DNA of 64,000 bases from FEN-1297 sp021817845 (GCA_021817845.1 JAKAFW010000006.1:62001-126000), one strand, 5' to 3'. Shown: positions 8,526 to 18,796, numbered from the stretch's first letter. Program-made: numbers and translations. Notes: a model not told the origin generated them from the sequence alone.

Positions 8526-9542
8526 ATGAATTCAAAAATCGGCGTCTTGTTGATAAACCTCGGTACACCCGACAGTCCTTCCGTATCCGACGTAAGAAAA
8601 TATCTTTATGAATTTTTAAATGACCCTCGGGTTATTGATATACCCTGGTTACTTAGAAAACTTCTTGTTAATCTAATCATCGTTCCGTTCCGCGCGCCGA
8701 AATCTTCAAAAATCTATAAACAACTTTGGCGGGAAAACGGATCACCGATAATAATTTATGGTAACAGTGTAAAAGAAAAACTTCAGAAAGAATTAAGTAA
8801 TGATTTTGAAGTAGAAATTGCAATGCGCTACCAAAACCCCGGTATTGAGGAAGTGCTCGAAAGGATGAAGAAGAAAGTTTATCAAAAGATAATCATCGTA
8901 CCATTATTTCCTCAATATGCATCTGCAAGTACAGGCTCTGCCGTAGAAAAGGCAATGAAGATAATTAGCAAATGGTGGGTAATTCCCGAAATAAGAATTA
9001 TAAGCCAATTTTATGATAATGAAGGTTTTATCAACACGATTATTGAAAGAGCAAAAATTTATAACCTGAATGAATACGATCATATACTTTTCAGCTTCCA
9101 CGGACTTCCTGTTAGACAAGTAGATAAAGTATATAATGACGGCAAGCCATGCTCAGAACACAACTGCGAAAACGAAATTACTGATTCAAATAAGTTTTGC
9201 TACAAGGCAGCCTGTTATGCAACCACGCGCTTGCTCGCGGCAAAGCTTCAATTACCCAAAGATGCATACACAGTTTGTTTTCAGTCGCGCCTTGATAAAA
9301 AATGGCTTGAACCATTTACTGATAAAATAATTATCGAAAAAGCTGAAAAAGGAGCAAAGAAAATTCTGGTATTTAGCCCAGCCTTTGTTGCCGACTGCCT
9401 TGAGACGATTGTAGAAATCGGAATTGAATATCAAAAACTGTTTGTGGATCACGGCGGTGAAAAAATTCAACTTGTAGAAAGTCTGAATGATCACCCGCGA
9501 TGGATTGAATCGCTGAAGCAAATGGTTATCGAACAGATTTAG
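8526..9542 (+). CDS. hemH: Ferrochelatase, cysteine-rich (probable [2Fe-2S]) type
   Basis: Inserts Fe(II) into a porphyrin, a late step of haem synthesis. 338 residues. Signatures: LLINLGTPDSPS at the N-terminus, LFSFHGLPVRQVD with the metal-site His192, CFQSRLDKKWLEPFTD, and SPAFVADCLETIVEIGIEY with the paired Glu. Between His192 and the QSR motif is an insertion with four cysteines at 209, 214, 225 and 230 (PCSEHNC ... FCYKAAC). Ferrochelatases with four internal Cys in this place are reported to hold a [2Fe-2S] cluster, so I infer one here. It sits just after the DinB-like gene. Whether the substrate is protoporphyrin IX or coproporphyrin III cannot be settled from sequence alone. Confidence 0.96.
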   Translation: MNSKIGVLLINLGTPDSPSVSDVRKYLYEFLNDPRVIDIPWLLRKLLVNLIIVPFRAPKSSKIYKQLWRENGSPIIIYGNSVKEKLQKELSNDFEVEIAMRYQNPGIEEVLERMKKKVYQKIIIVPLFPQYASASTGSAVEKAMKIISKWWVIPEIRIISQFYDNEGFINTIIERAKIYNLNEYDHILFSFHGLPVRQVDKVYNDGKPCSEHNCENEITDSNKFCYKAACYATTRLLAAKLQLPKDAYTVCFQSRLDKKWLEPFTDKIIIEKAEKGAKKILVFSPAFVADCLETIVEIGIEYQKLFVDHGGEKIQLVESLNDHPRWIESLKQMVIEQI

Positions 9543-9695
9543 TCGACCTTAAGATTTTGGTCAAAACCTACCGAGGCTAAAGGGACTTTTCACATCTCCG
9601 TCTCGACTCGCTAATACAATTGAAGCGCATTCCGTTCTTTTGTAATTTATAAGTATAATTACTTATTTTTTTTAACTTATAATTTCGAGGGAAAG

Positions 9696-10451
9696 ATGCG
9701 TAGAAAAGTAATTGCCGGAAACTGGAAGATGAATAATAATCTTGCGGAATCACAAAACTTAATTTCAAAATTAATTGAAGGACTTGGTAAAGAAAAAACA
9801 AACTGCGACGTAATTATTTGCCCGCCTTTTACATCACTAAGCCTATCGGCTTCTTTGATAAGTGGTTCTATTATAAAATTAGGGGCTCAAAATATGTATT
9901 TTGAAGAAAATGGGGCTTTTACAGGTGAAATTTCAGCTTCAATGCTTCTTAGTTCCGGGTGTGAGTACGTTATTCTTGGTCATTCGGAACGCAGGCATAT
10001 TTTCGGAGAAACTGATAATTTAATAAACAAAAAAATTAAAAAGGCTTTAAGCAGCGGATTAAAACCGATCTTTTGTGTAGGCGAAACCCTTGACGAAAGA
10101 GAATCCGGAGTGACTAATGAAATTATAAAAAGGCAGGTTTATGAAGGATTAAATGGTTTATCCGAAAAAGACCTCGACACAATCATTATCGCTTATGAGC
10201 CTGTTTGGGCAATAGGGACCGGGAAAACCGCAACTCCAAATCAAGCTCAGGAAGTACATAATTTTATTAGAAACTTAGTTTCTGGCAAATTTTCCTCTGC
10301 CGCAGCCGAAAAAATCATAATTCAATACGGCGGAAGCGTTAAACCGGATAATGCAAAAGAATTGCTTTCTCAAAAAGACATAGACGGTGCGCTTGTCGGC
10401 GGAGCTTGCCTCAAATCCGAATCATTTATTGGAATAATTCAGGCAGCATAA
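9696..10451 (+). CDS. tpiA: Triosephosphate isomerase
   Basis: Interconverts dihydroxyacetone phosphate and glyceraldehyde 3-phosphate in glycolysis and gluconeogenesis. 251 residues, the usual length. The active-site residues are all visible: Lys11 in GNWKMN, the electrophilic His in ILGHSERR, the catalytic Glu in IIAYEPVWAIGTGKTAT with its flexible loop 6, and the phosphate-gripping YGGSVKPDN and GALVGGACL. A good GAGGGAAAG precedes the ATG. It appears to be a single-gene unit with short gaps on both sides. Confidence 0.98.
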   Translation: MRRKVIAGNWKMNNNLAESQNLISKLIEGLGKEKTNCDVIICPPFTSLSLSASLISGSIIKLGAQNMYFEENGAFTGEISASMLLSSGCEYVILGHSERRHIFGETDNLINKKIKKALSSGLKPIFCVGETLDERESGVTNEIIKRQVYEGLNGLSEKDLDTIIIAYEPVWAIGTGKTATPNQAQEVHNFIRNLVSGKFSSAAAEKIIIQYGGSVKPDNAKELLSQKDIDGALVGGACLKSESFIGIIQAA

Positions 10452-10467
10452 AAAGAGTATTCTCTAA

Positions 10468-10520
10468 TTAGTCACCTTGCTGGAATATATTAAATCTATT
10501 TAAGATGTAAGGTGACTTAA
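10468..10520. repeat. Long-loop inverted repeat after tpiA
   Basis: TTAGTCACCTT (10468-10478) pairs with AAGGTGACTTAA (10509-10520) across a 30-nt loop, starting 17 bp after the tpiA stop. It may act as a weak terminator, but there is no long T-tract. Confidence 0.4.
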
Positions 10521-10645
10521 TTATTACATTTAAGCTCAACATTAAGCGAAAATGACGAATTCTGCCATAACATTTACGTTGATTTCCCCTCCTTTCTTTA
10601 GTATATTTAGCCACTTTTTTTATTATTTTAGGACGAATTATACGG

Positions 10646-13237
10646 ATGGGTCTCTCCAAACTTTTTTATCTTACTTTTCTAATCTCGCTAATTTTTTACT
10701 CCTACCAAACCAATGGACAAATAATTTTCAAGGAATTACCAAAAAACACAATAAATCTTTCTGATTCTACGTTTTTTGGTATAACCGAAACCAGGCAAAT
10801 CATTTCGCTTGACGGCATTTGGCAAGTTTTTCCATCTAATAAAAAGGAAGACAAAGCCGTCGATATTAATGTCCCTTCCATTTTTCAAGGCAACGGCGAA
10901 CTTATCTTCGAAAAACGGTTTTATCTTTCCAGAGATCAGGTTAATAACCACAGGCTAAGGATAAATTTTTTAGGAATAAATTACTCTGCTGATATATCCG
11001 TTAACGGCGTTATTATTTACCGCCATACCGGCGGAGAGTTCCCATTTACAGTTAAATTGCCGAAGGATATTCTTCACCCCGGTAAGAATAATATTTTATC
11101 GGTAAAATTATTTTATAGCCTGGATTCTAAAAACACTATCCCCGTTAAGCAAAGATTTCTTTTCCCTCACAACTTTGGCGGGATTTTTAGAGATGTGTAT
11201 ATTCTGGAGACTCCAAATATTTCAATTACAAATCTGGATTTATCATACAAATACAATCCTACTTCGAACAGAGCTAATATCACTTTAAGATCCAGAATTG
11301 AAAATCGCGATTTTACAAAAGATACTCTATCAACATCATCTCAATATGTTTTGAAGATGAGGTTCGTTTCTCCAAACAACGGTGGCACCCAATATGCCCA
11401 GGATTATGACTTACAACTTATCCCGAACAAAGACAAAGACATTAATGAAACATTTGAATTAACATCGCCAACCCTATGGTCGCCCTCAGACCCGCAATCT
11501 TATTTGGCTTATATTGAACTTTGGAGCGGAACAAATTTGATTGATAGGGAAATTCGTTCAATTTCATTTTATTCTTTATCCTCCGGTAAAGAATCTCTTA
11601 AACTTAACGGCGATGATTTTTCCTTAAAGGGAGTAACTTACGTTCCGTCTTATTATGACTATGGAAATCTTGAAAATTATCAGCAGATGGACCAGGACAT
11701 CAAGATGATAAAAGACCTTGGCTTCAATGCAGTCCGTTTTGAAAAGAGCGTTCCCCATCCTTACTATTTAGAATTATGTGAAAAGTACGGGTTGCTTGCT
11801 TTTATTGAGCTTCCGATAAACTCCATTCCCGAGAATATTGCAGATGAAAGTAATTTCATTACACGAAGTGAAAATTATTTGACCAACTTTTTAACGGCAT
11901 ACAAAAGATATTCTGTTATTGCCGCAATTGGATTGGGCAGTTCCTACTTACCGCAGTCTCAAATCCATAATTCATTAATAAAAGATTTATCCGAAATCGT
12001 TAAAAAGGAAACCAACTTTTTAACTTATGCATCTTTCAGTGAAGCTAATATTTTGCCCGTAGATAATTTGGATTTGTACGGGATAGAATTTTATAACACG
12101 CCGGTAAATATAATTGGCGATAAACTAAAAGTTGCGCAAAGTAAATTGGGTACAGCTAAAGTTTTTATTAGCGAAGCAACTTATATGGTAAACATGGGAA
12201 ATACCGACGGTTACTTAAATGATCATTCCTTTGAAGCTCAGGCAAAATTTTTTGAAGACTTGTTTGATTATTCGGAAAATTATCCTCTGTCTGGTTTCTT
12301 CATCAACTCAATGTTTGATTACAGGGGCGATTATGCTTCGTTAAGCGCAGGATACAACAACGAAAATCTTTATAAACTCGGAATATGCAGCGAAGATAGA
12401 AGCATAAACAGGTTAGGCTACAAGGTAATATACTCAAGACTTCACAATACTGATAAAGTAACTATTCCAATCGGAAATAAAAAAGATAATTCGCCGATTG
12501 TATTTATTTTATTTGGACTTGTTTTAGCAATCGCTTTAGGAGTGCTGGTAAACTCGGGAAGAAAATTTCGTGAAGATACATCTCGTGCGCTTATGCGCCC
12601 TTATAATTTTTTCGCAGATGTAAGAGATATGAGAATTATGTCGAGTTATCATTCTACTATTCTTGCACTAATAATCGCCGCGACAACTTCATTAATTTTT
12701 AGTAATCTTTTGTTTTACTTCCGTGAAAATGTCTTTCTTGAAAAATTTCTATTATCGTTCGGATCCAACGGAATAATTAAGACAGTAAGCTACCTTGCCT
12801 GGCACCCAATTCAATCTCTCATTTGGCTCACAGTAATTTTTGTAATCTTTCTTTTGGTAGTTACGGCTATAGTAAAAGCTGCTTCCTTTTTTGTAAGGAA
12901 CAAAATATTTTTATCCAGCGTTTACTTTACGGTTATTTGGTCTTTTCTACCTCTCGTTTTACTTATTCCGGTAGGAATTATTTTATTCAGATCGCTCGAT
13001 GCTAATATGGCAAATCTCTACATTTATGCAGGACTCTTAATCTTTTCGCTTTGGATTTTTTACCGTTTAATGAAAGGAATTTACGTTATCTTTGACGTTA
13101 ATGCAGGCAGTGTATATTTTTATACCTTCTTGATCATAATTTTTATTGCCGGGGGATTTCTGCTTTATTATCAAATTAAAGATTCGGCATTCGATTATAT
13201 CTGGTTGACTTTTAAGCAATTCAAAATTTTAGGATAA
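10646..13237 (+). CDS. GH2-fold protein (acid/base Glu missing) fused to a multi-pass Yip1-like membrane domain
   Basis: 863 residues. After a signal or anchor segment (LFYLTFLISLIFYSY) comes a GH2 sugar-binding jelly roll (about 50-190; SLDGIWQVFPS, INFLGINYSADISVNG, PHNFGGIFRDVYIL). An immunoglobulin-like domain (about 190-310) and a TIM-barrel (about 315-605; LKGVTYVPSYYD, DIKMIKDLGFNAVRF) follow. The barrel's nucleophile position is kept (VFISEATYM, Glu510). Where GH2 enzymes read 'LGNE' after 'SVI', this one reads SVIAAIGLGSSY (423-434), so the acid/base Glu is absent. From about 617 there are five or six hydrophobic helices resembling the Yip1 family. It is probably a membrane-bound carbohydrate-binding or sensing protein rather than an active glycosidase. 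smc starts 6 bp later. Confidence 0.8.
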   Translation: MGLSKLFYLTFLISLIFYSYQTNGQIIFKELPKNTINLSDSTFFGITETRQIISLDGIWQVFPSNKKEDKAVDINVPSIFQGNGELIFEKRFYLSRDQVNNHRLRINFLGINYSADISVNGVIIYRHTGGEFPFTVKLPKDILHPGKNNILSVKLFYSLDSKNTIPVKQRFLFPHNFGGIFRDVYILETPNISITNLDLSYKYNPTSNRANITLRSRIENRDFTKDTLSTSSQYVLKMRFVSPNNGGTQYAQDYDLQLIPNKDKDINETFELTSPTLWSPSDPQSYLAYIELWSGTNLIDREIRSISFYSLSSGKESLKLNGDDFSLKGVTYVPSYYDYGNLENYQQMDQDIKMIKDLGFNAVRFEKSVPHPYYLELCEKYGLLAFIELPINSIPENIADESNFITRSENYLTNFLTAYKRYSVIAAIGLGSSYLPQSQIHNSLIKDLSEIVKKETNFLTYASFSEANILPVDNLDLYGIEFYNTPVNIIGDKLKVAQSKLGTAKVFISEATYMVNMGNTDGYLNDHSFEAQAKFFEDLFDYSENYPLSGFFINSMFDYRGDYASLSAGYNNENLYKLGICSEDRSINRLGYKVIYSRLHNTDKVTIPIGNKKDNSPIVFILFGLVLAIALGVLVNSGRKFREDTSRALMRPYNFFADVRDMRIMSSYHSTILALIIAATTSLIFSNLLFYFRENVFLEKFLLSFGSNGIIKTVSYLAWHPIQSLIWLTVIFVIFLLVVTAIVKAASFFVRNKIFLSSVYFTVIWSFLPLVLLIPVGIILFRSLDANMANLYIYAGLLIFSLWIFYRLMKGIYVIFDVNAGSVYFYTFLIIIFIAGGFLLYYQIKDSAFDYIWLTFKQFKILG

Positions 13238-13243
13238 AGACAA

Positions 13244-16200
13244 TTGTATTTATCAAAACTCGAAATATTCGGATTCAAATCATTTGCGCAAAAGACTCTC
13301 GTAAATTTTAACGAAGGCGTAACCTCTATCGTAGGACCGAACGGCTGTGGCAAAACTAACATTGTGGACGCAATTAGGTGGTGCCTAGGAGAGCAGCGAA
13401 GCGGAACATTAAGAAGCGATAAGATGGAAAATGTTATCTTCAACGGAACTTCAAATAAAAAGCCGATGGGTATGGCAGAAGTTTCTTTGACGATACATAA
13501 CAATAAAGGAATACTTCCAACCGAATATTCAGAAGTTACTATTACCAGAAGAATTTTTAGATCAGGCGAGAGCGAATATCTTCTAAACAAAAACATCTGC
13601 CGATTAAAAGATATTACAAATCTTTTTATGGATACCGGCATCGGTTCAAACGCCTATTCAGTTATCGAGCTTAAAATGGTGGAAACCATTTTGAATAACA
13701 AAACCGATGAAAGGCGCGTTATGTTTGAAGAAGCCGCCGGCGTTAATAAATATAAACTTCGCCGCCGACTTGCCTTGAAAAAACTTGACGATGTAAAGTC
13801 AGACCTTACCCGTGTAAACGATATTGTTTCAGAAGTAGAAAAAAAAGTAAACTCTCTTGAGCGTCAAGCAAAAAAAGCGGACAAGTATAATAAGGTTTCG
13901 TCAACGCTTCGTGAGCTTGAACTTGAGCTTGCAGAGCGAGAATTATCTCTTTTCAATCTTCAGAAAAACGAAGCCAAGAAGGGCAAGGAAGAAAATTTTC
14001 AGAAGAAAATTAGTCTTGACTCCGAATTGGCTAAACTTGATGATGAAATAAAAATAATTAAACAGAATCTCTCCAATATAGAATTTCAGTTAAAAATAAA
14101 GCGCTCTGAATTAAACACACAAACCGAAAAGATTTTTAATGCTCAAAACAGTGTCTCGGTTTCTGAAGAAAGAAAAAATTCCTTAGAAAAAAATGCCGTA
14201 CGCTTCAAACAAGAGCTTGAAGAGCTAAATAAGCAGCTTTTAGACACAGAGAAGACTTTAAATGAAGGCTCGTCAGCGCTAAAAGATTTTGGTGATAAAA
14301 TTGAATCAAAAGAAGCAGAGAAAGTTTCAATAAAAGAAAAGATAGATGATCTTCGAATTGAATTTGAAGAAAAAAGAAATTTTCTGAAAGCACAGTCAGA
14401 ATTTTTGCTTGATAAATTTAAAGAAATTACCGGCAAAGAAAATGAACTTTCAAACGTTGAGAAATCTTTAGAAGCAAAAAACCTTTCAATCGGCAAGTTC
14501 AATGACAAAATTCAATCTTTAACGGGCAACGTTGCAAAGACAGTCGGTTACCTGGAAGAATTAAGTCAGGAGAAAAAAGAGACTGAAGAAAAATTAGCCG
14601 AGGCTGAAGCGAACTACCTTCAAAAACAAAAAGATAAAGAAAAACTCGAAAAAGATTTGAACGAGTTGAAAGAGAAAGAGCTTGAGATAAAAAGCGTAAT
14701 CAACAGTATAAAAGATAAAATTAATTTCATTCAGAACTTGATAGACACGCTTGAGGGCGTTTCCAAAGGCGCTAAGGCTTTGCTTGAAAATAATGATTGG
14801 GCAAGCGGGCAGAAAGTTTTACTAGCTCATATCGGCAACTCTCCGGAATTTTACCGGTTTGCCGTTGAAGCTTCATTGAAGAATAATTTAAATAATATTC
14901 TTGTTGAAAGCTTAGAAGATCTAAAAAACGGAATCGAATACTTAAAAAACCATGAAGTCGGTAAGGCTTCCTTTTCTCTTTCAAATATTACTGAAGAAAA
15001 AAAGAAAGGATTTTTTGATAAAATTTCAGCAGTGCTTCTAAGGCAAAAATCAAAAAAACTAATTAAGGAATCAGGATTTCTCGGTTGGGCAAAAGATTTT
15101 ATTCAAACAGAGAATAAGTGGAAAGTTTATTTTGAAAAAATATTAAGCAAGACGGTAATTGTTGATTCGTTAGACACCGCCTTTAATTTATCGAAGAAAT
15201 ACAGTGATTTTAATTTTGCTACGTTAAACGGCGATTACCTGGAAAAGTCAGGAATAATTGAAGCCGGTTCGGCTCCGCGCCTAGACGATTCGCTTTTTGG
15301 CAGGAAACAGTTACTTGATAAATTAAAAGATGAATACCCGCAACGGGAAAATGACCTTGAAAATCTTCGCCGCGATATTCAAAGCCTTGAAGAAAAAATT
15401 AATGAAATTGACCTTAAGGTTTTATCGGAACGCGGCAGGCTTCTAGTAAACGATCTTGCAAACGTTGAAAAACAAATTGCTCAGTTCGAGTTTGAAAAGA
15501 AAAAAGCAAACGATGAAATTGAAAAAACTCGGCAGGAAATTCAAGATCTTGTAGGTGAGTCCAATAAGCTTGATAATGAGCGTACAGAACTTTATTCGCT
15601 TCTTTCCAATCAGGTCGAGGAGAAACGAATAGCGGATGCCAATCAAAGGTTACTGGAGCAGGATTTCAAAAATTTTGAAGTTGAATTTAATTCGGTGCTA
15701 GCCGGACAAAACAAACTTAACCTTGAATTAGAAAGGATGCTCGGCGAAAAGAAAAATACTGAGAATGCAATTCGTCATGCAAATGAGTCGATTGAAAACA
15801 TTAAAAAGTCTGTTTCCAAAAGAGAGATGGATATTTCATCCTCGCAGGACGAAGCGCAAACGCTAAGTAACATCATTTCGGAAAAGAAAATCGAACAAGA
15901 AAATCTTGAATTTGGCAAGCAAATATTAACTGAAGAAGAAAATAAAATCGATTCGGAATATAAAATGGTTCAATTGAAAATTTCGGAAATCGAAAACAAG
16001 CAGCGAAGCTTAAGAAAAGAGAAAGACATCGTTTCCGAAGCTGTCCATTCATCCGAAATGAAGCTTAATGAACTTGCTATGAAAATAAATTCACTTCAAG
16101 AAAACATTCAAGAAAATTATTCAATCTCACTTGAGCTAAAGGAATTTGAAGACAACGAAACATTTGACTTTAAACAGAGAACAGAAGAGGTTCATTCATT

Positions 16201-16837
16201 AAAGCAGCAGATTAAAAATCTTGGCCCTATAAATCTTCTTGCTTACTCCGAATATGAAGAGGAAAGAGGAAGATTTGAATTTTTGAATAAGCAGCGTAAT
16301 GATTTGATAGAATCCGAAAAAGATATTGTTAAGACGATCGAAGAAATTAACATCAACGCTCAGACTCTTTTTATGGATACTTTTGAAAAGATAAGAACGA
16401 ACTTCATAAATATTTTTAGAGGATTATTTAATCCCGGCGATGAAGCAGATCTGCGCCTTGAAGAAAACGCCGATCCGCTTGAAGGGAAAATCGAAATTAT
16501 AGCAAAACCGAAAGGAAAACGACCGACATCAATCGAACTTCTTTCGGGAGGTGAAAAAACTTTAACCGCAATTGCACTTTTGTTTGCAATTTATTTAGTA
16601 AAACCGAGTCCATTCTGTATACTTGACGAAATTGATGCACCGCTAGACGATGCAAATATAGACCGATTTACAAAAATAATTCATGACTTCAGCAAGGATA
16701 CTCAGTTTATTGTAGTAACACACAACAAGCGCACCATGGAAGCTGCCAGCACTCTTTACGGCGTAACGATGCAAGAAGAAGGTATTTCAAAATTAGTAAG
16801 CGTTAGGTTTAATGAGGATTTAAGTTTTGTCTCATAA
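13244..16837 (+). CDS. smc: Chromosome segregation ATPase SMC
   Basis: The core subunit of bacterial condensin. 1197 residues, the full family length. Order seen: Walker A GPNGCGKTN (31-39) in the N-terminal head, signature RWCLGEQ nearby, a first coiled coil (about 170-500), a hinge (about 510-670, beginning EGVSKGAKALLEN), a second coiled coil to about 1030, then the C-terminal head with LLSGGEKTLTAIALLFAIY and Walker B CILDEIDAPLDDANIDRF. The start is TTG at 13244 with AGGA 9 nt upstream, giving MYLSKLEIFGFKSFA, which is where SMC proteins begin. It is coupled to its neighbours: 6 bp after the GH2-like gene and overlapping the next by 11 bp. ScpA/ScpB are not in the window. Confidence 0.97.
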   Translation: MYLSKLEIFGFKSFAQKTLVNFNEGVTSIVGPNGCGKTNIVDAIRWCLGEQRSGTLRSDKMENVIFNGTSNKKPMGMAEVSLTIHNNKGILPTEYSEVTITRRIFRSGESEYLLNKNICRLKDITNLFMDTGIGSNAYSVIELKMVETILNNKTDERRVMFEEAAGVNKYKLRRRLALKKLDDVKSDLTRVNDIVSEVEKKVNSLERQAKKADKYNKVSSTLRELELELAERELSLFNLQKNEAKKGKEENFQKKISLDSELAKLDDEIKIIKQNLSNIEFQLKIKRSELNTQTEKIFNAQNSVSVSEERKNSLEKNAVRFKQELEELNKQLLDTEKTLNEGSSALKDFGDKIESKEAEKVSIKEKIDDLRIEFEEKRNFLKAQSEFLLDKFKEITGKENELSNVEKSLEAKNLSIGKFNDKIQSLTGNVAKTVGYLEELSQEKKETEEKLAEAEANYLQKQKDKEKLEKDLNELKEKELEIKSVINSIKDKINFIQNLIDTLEGVSKGAKALLENNDWASGQKVLLAHIGNSPEFYRFAVEASLKNNLNNILVESLEDLKNGIEYLKNHEVGKASFSLSNITEEKKKGFFDKISAVLLRQKSKKLIKESGFLGWAKDFIQTENKWKVYFEKILSKTVIVDSLDTAFNLSKKYSDFNFATLNGDYLEKSGIIEAGSAPRLDDSLFGRKQLLDKLKDEYPQRENDLENLRRDIQSLEEKINEIDLKVLSERGRLLVNDLANVEKQIAQFEFEKKKANDEIEKTRQEIQDLVGESNKLDNERTELYSLLSNQVEEKRIADANQRLLEQDFKNFEVEFNSVLAGQNKLNLELERMLGEKKNTENAIRHANESIENIKKSVSKREMDISSSQDEAQTLSNIISEKKIEQENLEFGKQILTEEENKIDSEYKMVQLKISEIENKQRSLRKEKDIVSEAVHSSEMKLNELAMKINSLQENIQENYSISLELKEFEDNETFDFKQRTEEVHSLKQQIKNLGPINLLAYSEYEEERGRFEFLNKQRNDLIESEKDIVKTIEEININAQTLFMDTFEKIRTNFINIFRGLFNPGDEADLRLEENADPLEGKIEIIAKPKGKRPTSIELLSGGEKTLTAIALLFAIYLVKPSPFCILDEIDAPLDDANIDRFTKIIHDFSKDTQFIVVTHNKRTMEAASTLYGVTMQEEGISKLVSVRFNEDLSFVS

Positions 16838-18794
16838 CAAACGCAAATTCGAATTATTATTAGCTGCAATTTTTACTTTTATTATAACGCAGGCTTCTTT
16901 CGCTCAGTGGGTTAGCAACCCGGCTATAAATACTTCCTTAGCAATTGAAACAGTTGATCCGATTAATATTTCCGCTATAAGTGATAAAAATAATGGCGCA
17001 TTTGTTTTTTGGCAGGATAATAAATTTGGCTTTCAGAATGAGATTTTTTTTATGCACGTTGACGAGAGCGGCAGAATAAGCTTTAGGGCTGATGGTAAAA
17101 AAATAACAAGTCTTTTAGGGCAAGCTGAAAACCCCGTCTGTACGGCAAGTCTTCATAATAGCGCTGTTGTAATTTGGAAAGACTTTGCAAGATCAAAAAA
17201 CGGAGACTTACTTGCACAGCGTGTTTCGCAAAACGGAACTTTATTATGGACCGACAACGGTATAAATATTTCCGGCTCGAAAGATGAAATAAGTGATTAT
17301 TCTGCTAACTCAGATAATGATGGAAACACTTTTATTTCTTATGTGGCTAAAGAACCGGAAATTACCGGTGATTACAGAATTATTGTTAAGAAATTTTCAC
17401 CGGGCGGAATGGAAATTTTTAAGCATGACGGAATTAGCCTAAATAAATCCAGAATTAAAAAAAATATGACCTCTGTAATTGCCGATGAAGAAGGGGGAAT
17501 ATTTGTATTTTGGCTTGAAGTTATAAACGAAAGAGTTATTCTTTTCGGTCAGCACGTTAGCCGGGAAGGAAAAGAAGTTTGGGGTAATAAGCCGATTGAA
17601 ATTTCCAGTAGAGTTCACAACGTTCTAAATTATTTTATTACGAAACTTGGCACATCAATATATGTCGCCTGGCAGACGCAAAGAATTGACAGAGTGATTT
17701 ATCATCAACTTATCAGCGACAAAGGAATCCCGCTTTGGATTCCCGGTGGAAAGCTTATAACAAATCTTAAAGGAAACCAGGTCAATCCTGTTGCGGTTGA
17801 AGTAGACTCCGGGATTGTTTTAAGTTGGACAAATGAAAATGATAAAACCAAAGAAATCTATTTGCAAAAGTTTGACAAACGCGGAAGACCAATGTGGGAA
17901 AAATCAGGAGTACCGGTTACAAGTTTCAGAAGTATACAATTTGGTCAGCGTCTCATTAGCGACGGTAAGGGTGGCGTAATTGTGGCATGGATTGACAGTA
18001 GAAACGATTCCACTTATGCAGATATTTATTCACAGCGATTTGATAATAGCGGAAAAATGCTATGGAATCCGCTTGGCCTTGCGGTAGCGGCAAATTTTAA
18101 TACTCCCAAAAGCTATTTAAACCTTGTTCCAAACGGTCTGGGGGGAGCAATTGCGGTTTTTAAAAACCGCCGCAACAGCATCAATAAAATTTACGGTCAA
18201 AAAATCTTTAACAATGGAGCGTATATTTCACAAATATCCAATTTGAAAGCTATCGTACAAAACGATTCAATCAAAATTGCTTGGAATGTTGCAAACGAAA
18301 GAGGAAAGTCATTATACAATATCGAGAGAGCCGTTGAATCGGATGCAGGAACAATGACATGGAAAAATGTTGGAGCAATTCGTTCAAACGGATCAGCAAA
18401 CAACAACACGTTTCAATACTTTGATGTTCCCGACACAACCGGAACTCTTTATTATAGAATTGAACAAACAGACCCTGTAAGCAATATCCAGACGTCTGAT
18501 ATTGCAAGAGTAAATTATTTCGGAGAGTCATCAGATATTATTGTTATGCAAAATTCTCCCAATCCTTTTTCCGATTCAACTGAAATAAGTTTTTATTTGC
18601 CAAAAACCTCAAGGGTATCGATCGAATTTTATGACGGACACGTTGCGTTGATAAGCCAAATTGACGATAAAACTTTCCCGGCTGGAGAAAATCATGTTTT
18701 TTTTTCAGCACAAGGATTGAAACCGGGAATTTATTTTTACCGTTTTATGGCTGATGATTTTGTAGATGTAAAAAAAATGGTGTTAACTAATTGA
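16827..18794 (+). CDS. Secreted beta-propeller-like protein with T9SS sorting domain
   Basis: 655 residues. Signal peptide (LLLAAIFTFIITQASFAQ) then repeated units of about 50-60 residues built around 'G-hydrophobic-hydrophobic-x-W-x-D' (AFVFWQDNKFG, AVVIWKDFARS, GIFVFWLEV, IVLSWTNEN, VIVAWIDSRND). These suggest a beta-propeller. After about 485 is a fibronectin-like segment (IKIAWNVANERG), and the C-terminus is a type A T9SS domain (NSPNPFSDSTEISFYL, PGIYFYRF, DVKKMVLTN). I use TTG 16827 with GAGGA upstream. It overlaps smc by 11 bp, so the two are translationally coupled. Its ligand or role is unknown. Placement of an exported protein directly behind smc is odd. Confidence 0.85.
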   Translation: MSHNKRKFELLLAAIFTFIITQASFAQWVSNPAINTSLAIETVDPINISAISDKNNGAFVFWQDNKFGFQNEIFFMHVDESGRISFRADGKKITSLLGQAENPVCTASLHNSAVVIWKDFARSKNGDLLAQRVSQNGTLLWTDNGINISGSKDEISDYSANSDNDGNTFISYVAKEPEITGDYRIIVKKFSPGGMEIFKHDGISLNKSRIKKNMTSVIADEEGGIFVFWLEVINERVILFGQHVSREGKEVWGNKPIEISSRVHNVLNYFITKLGTSIYVAWQTQRIDRVIYHQLISDKGIPLWIPGGKLITNLKGNQVNPVAVEVDSGIVLSWTNENDKTKEIYLQKFDKRGRPMWEKSGVPVTSFRSIQFGQRLISDGKGGVIVAWIDSRNDSTYADIYSQRFDNSGKMLWNPLGLAVAANFNTPKSYLNLVPNGLGGAIAVFKNRRNSINKIYGQKIFNNGAYISQISNLKAIVQNDSIKIAWNVANERGKSLYNIERAVESDAGTMTWKNVGAIRSNGSANNNTFQYFDVPDTTGTLYYRIEQTDPVSNIQTSDIARVNYFGESSDIIVMQNSPNPFSDSTEISFYLPKTSRVSIEFYDGHVALISQIDDKTFPAGENHVFFSAQGLKPGIYFYRFMADDFVDVKKMVLTN

Positions 18795-18796
18795 TA

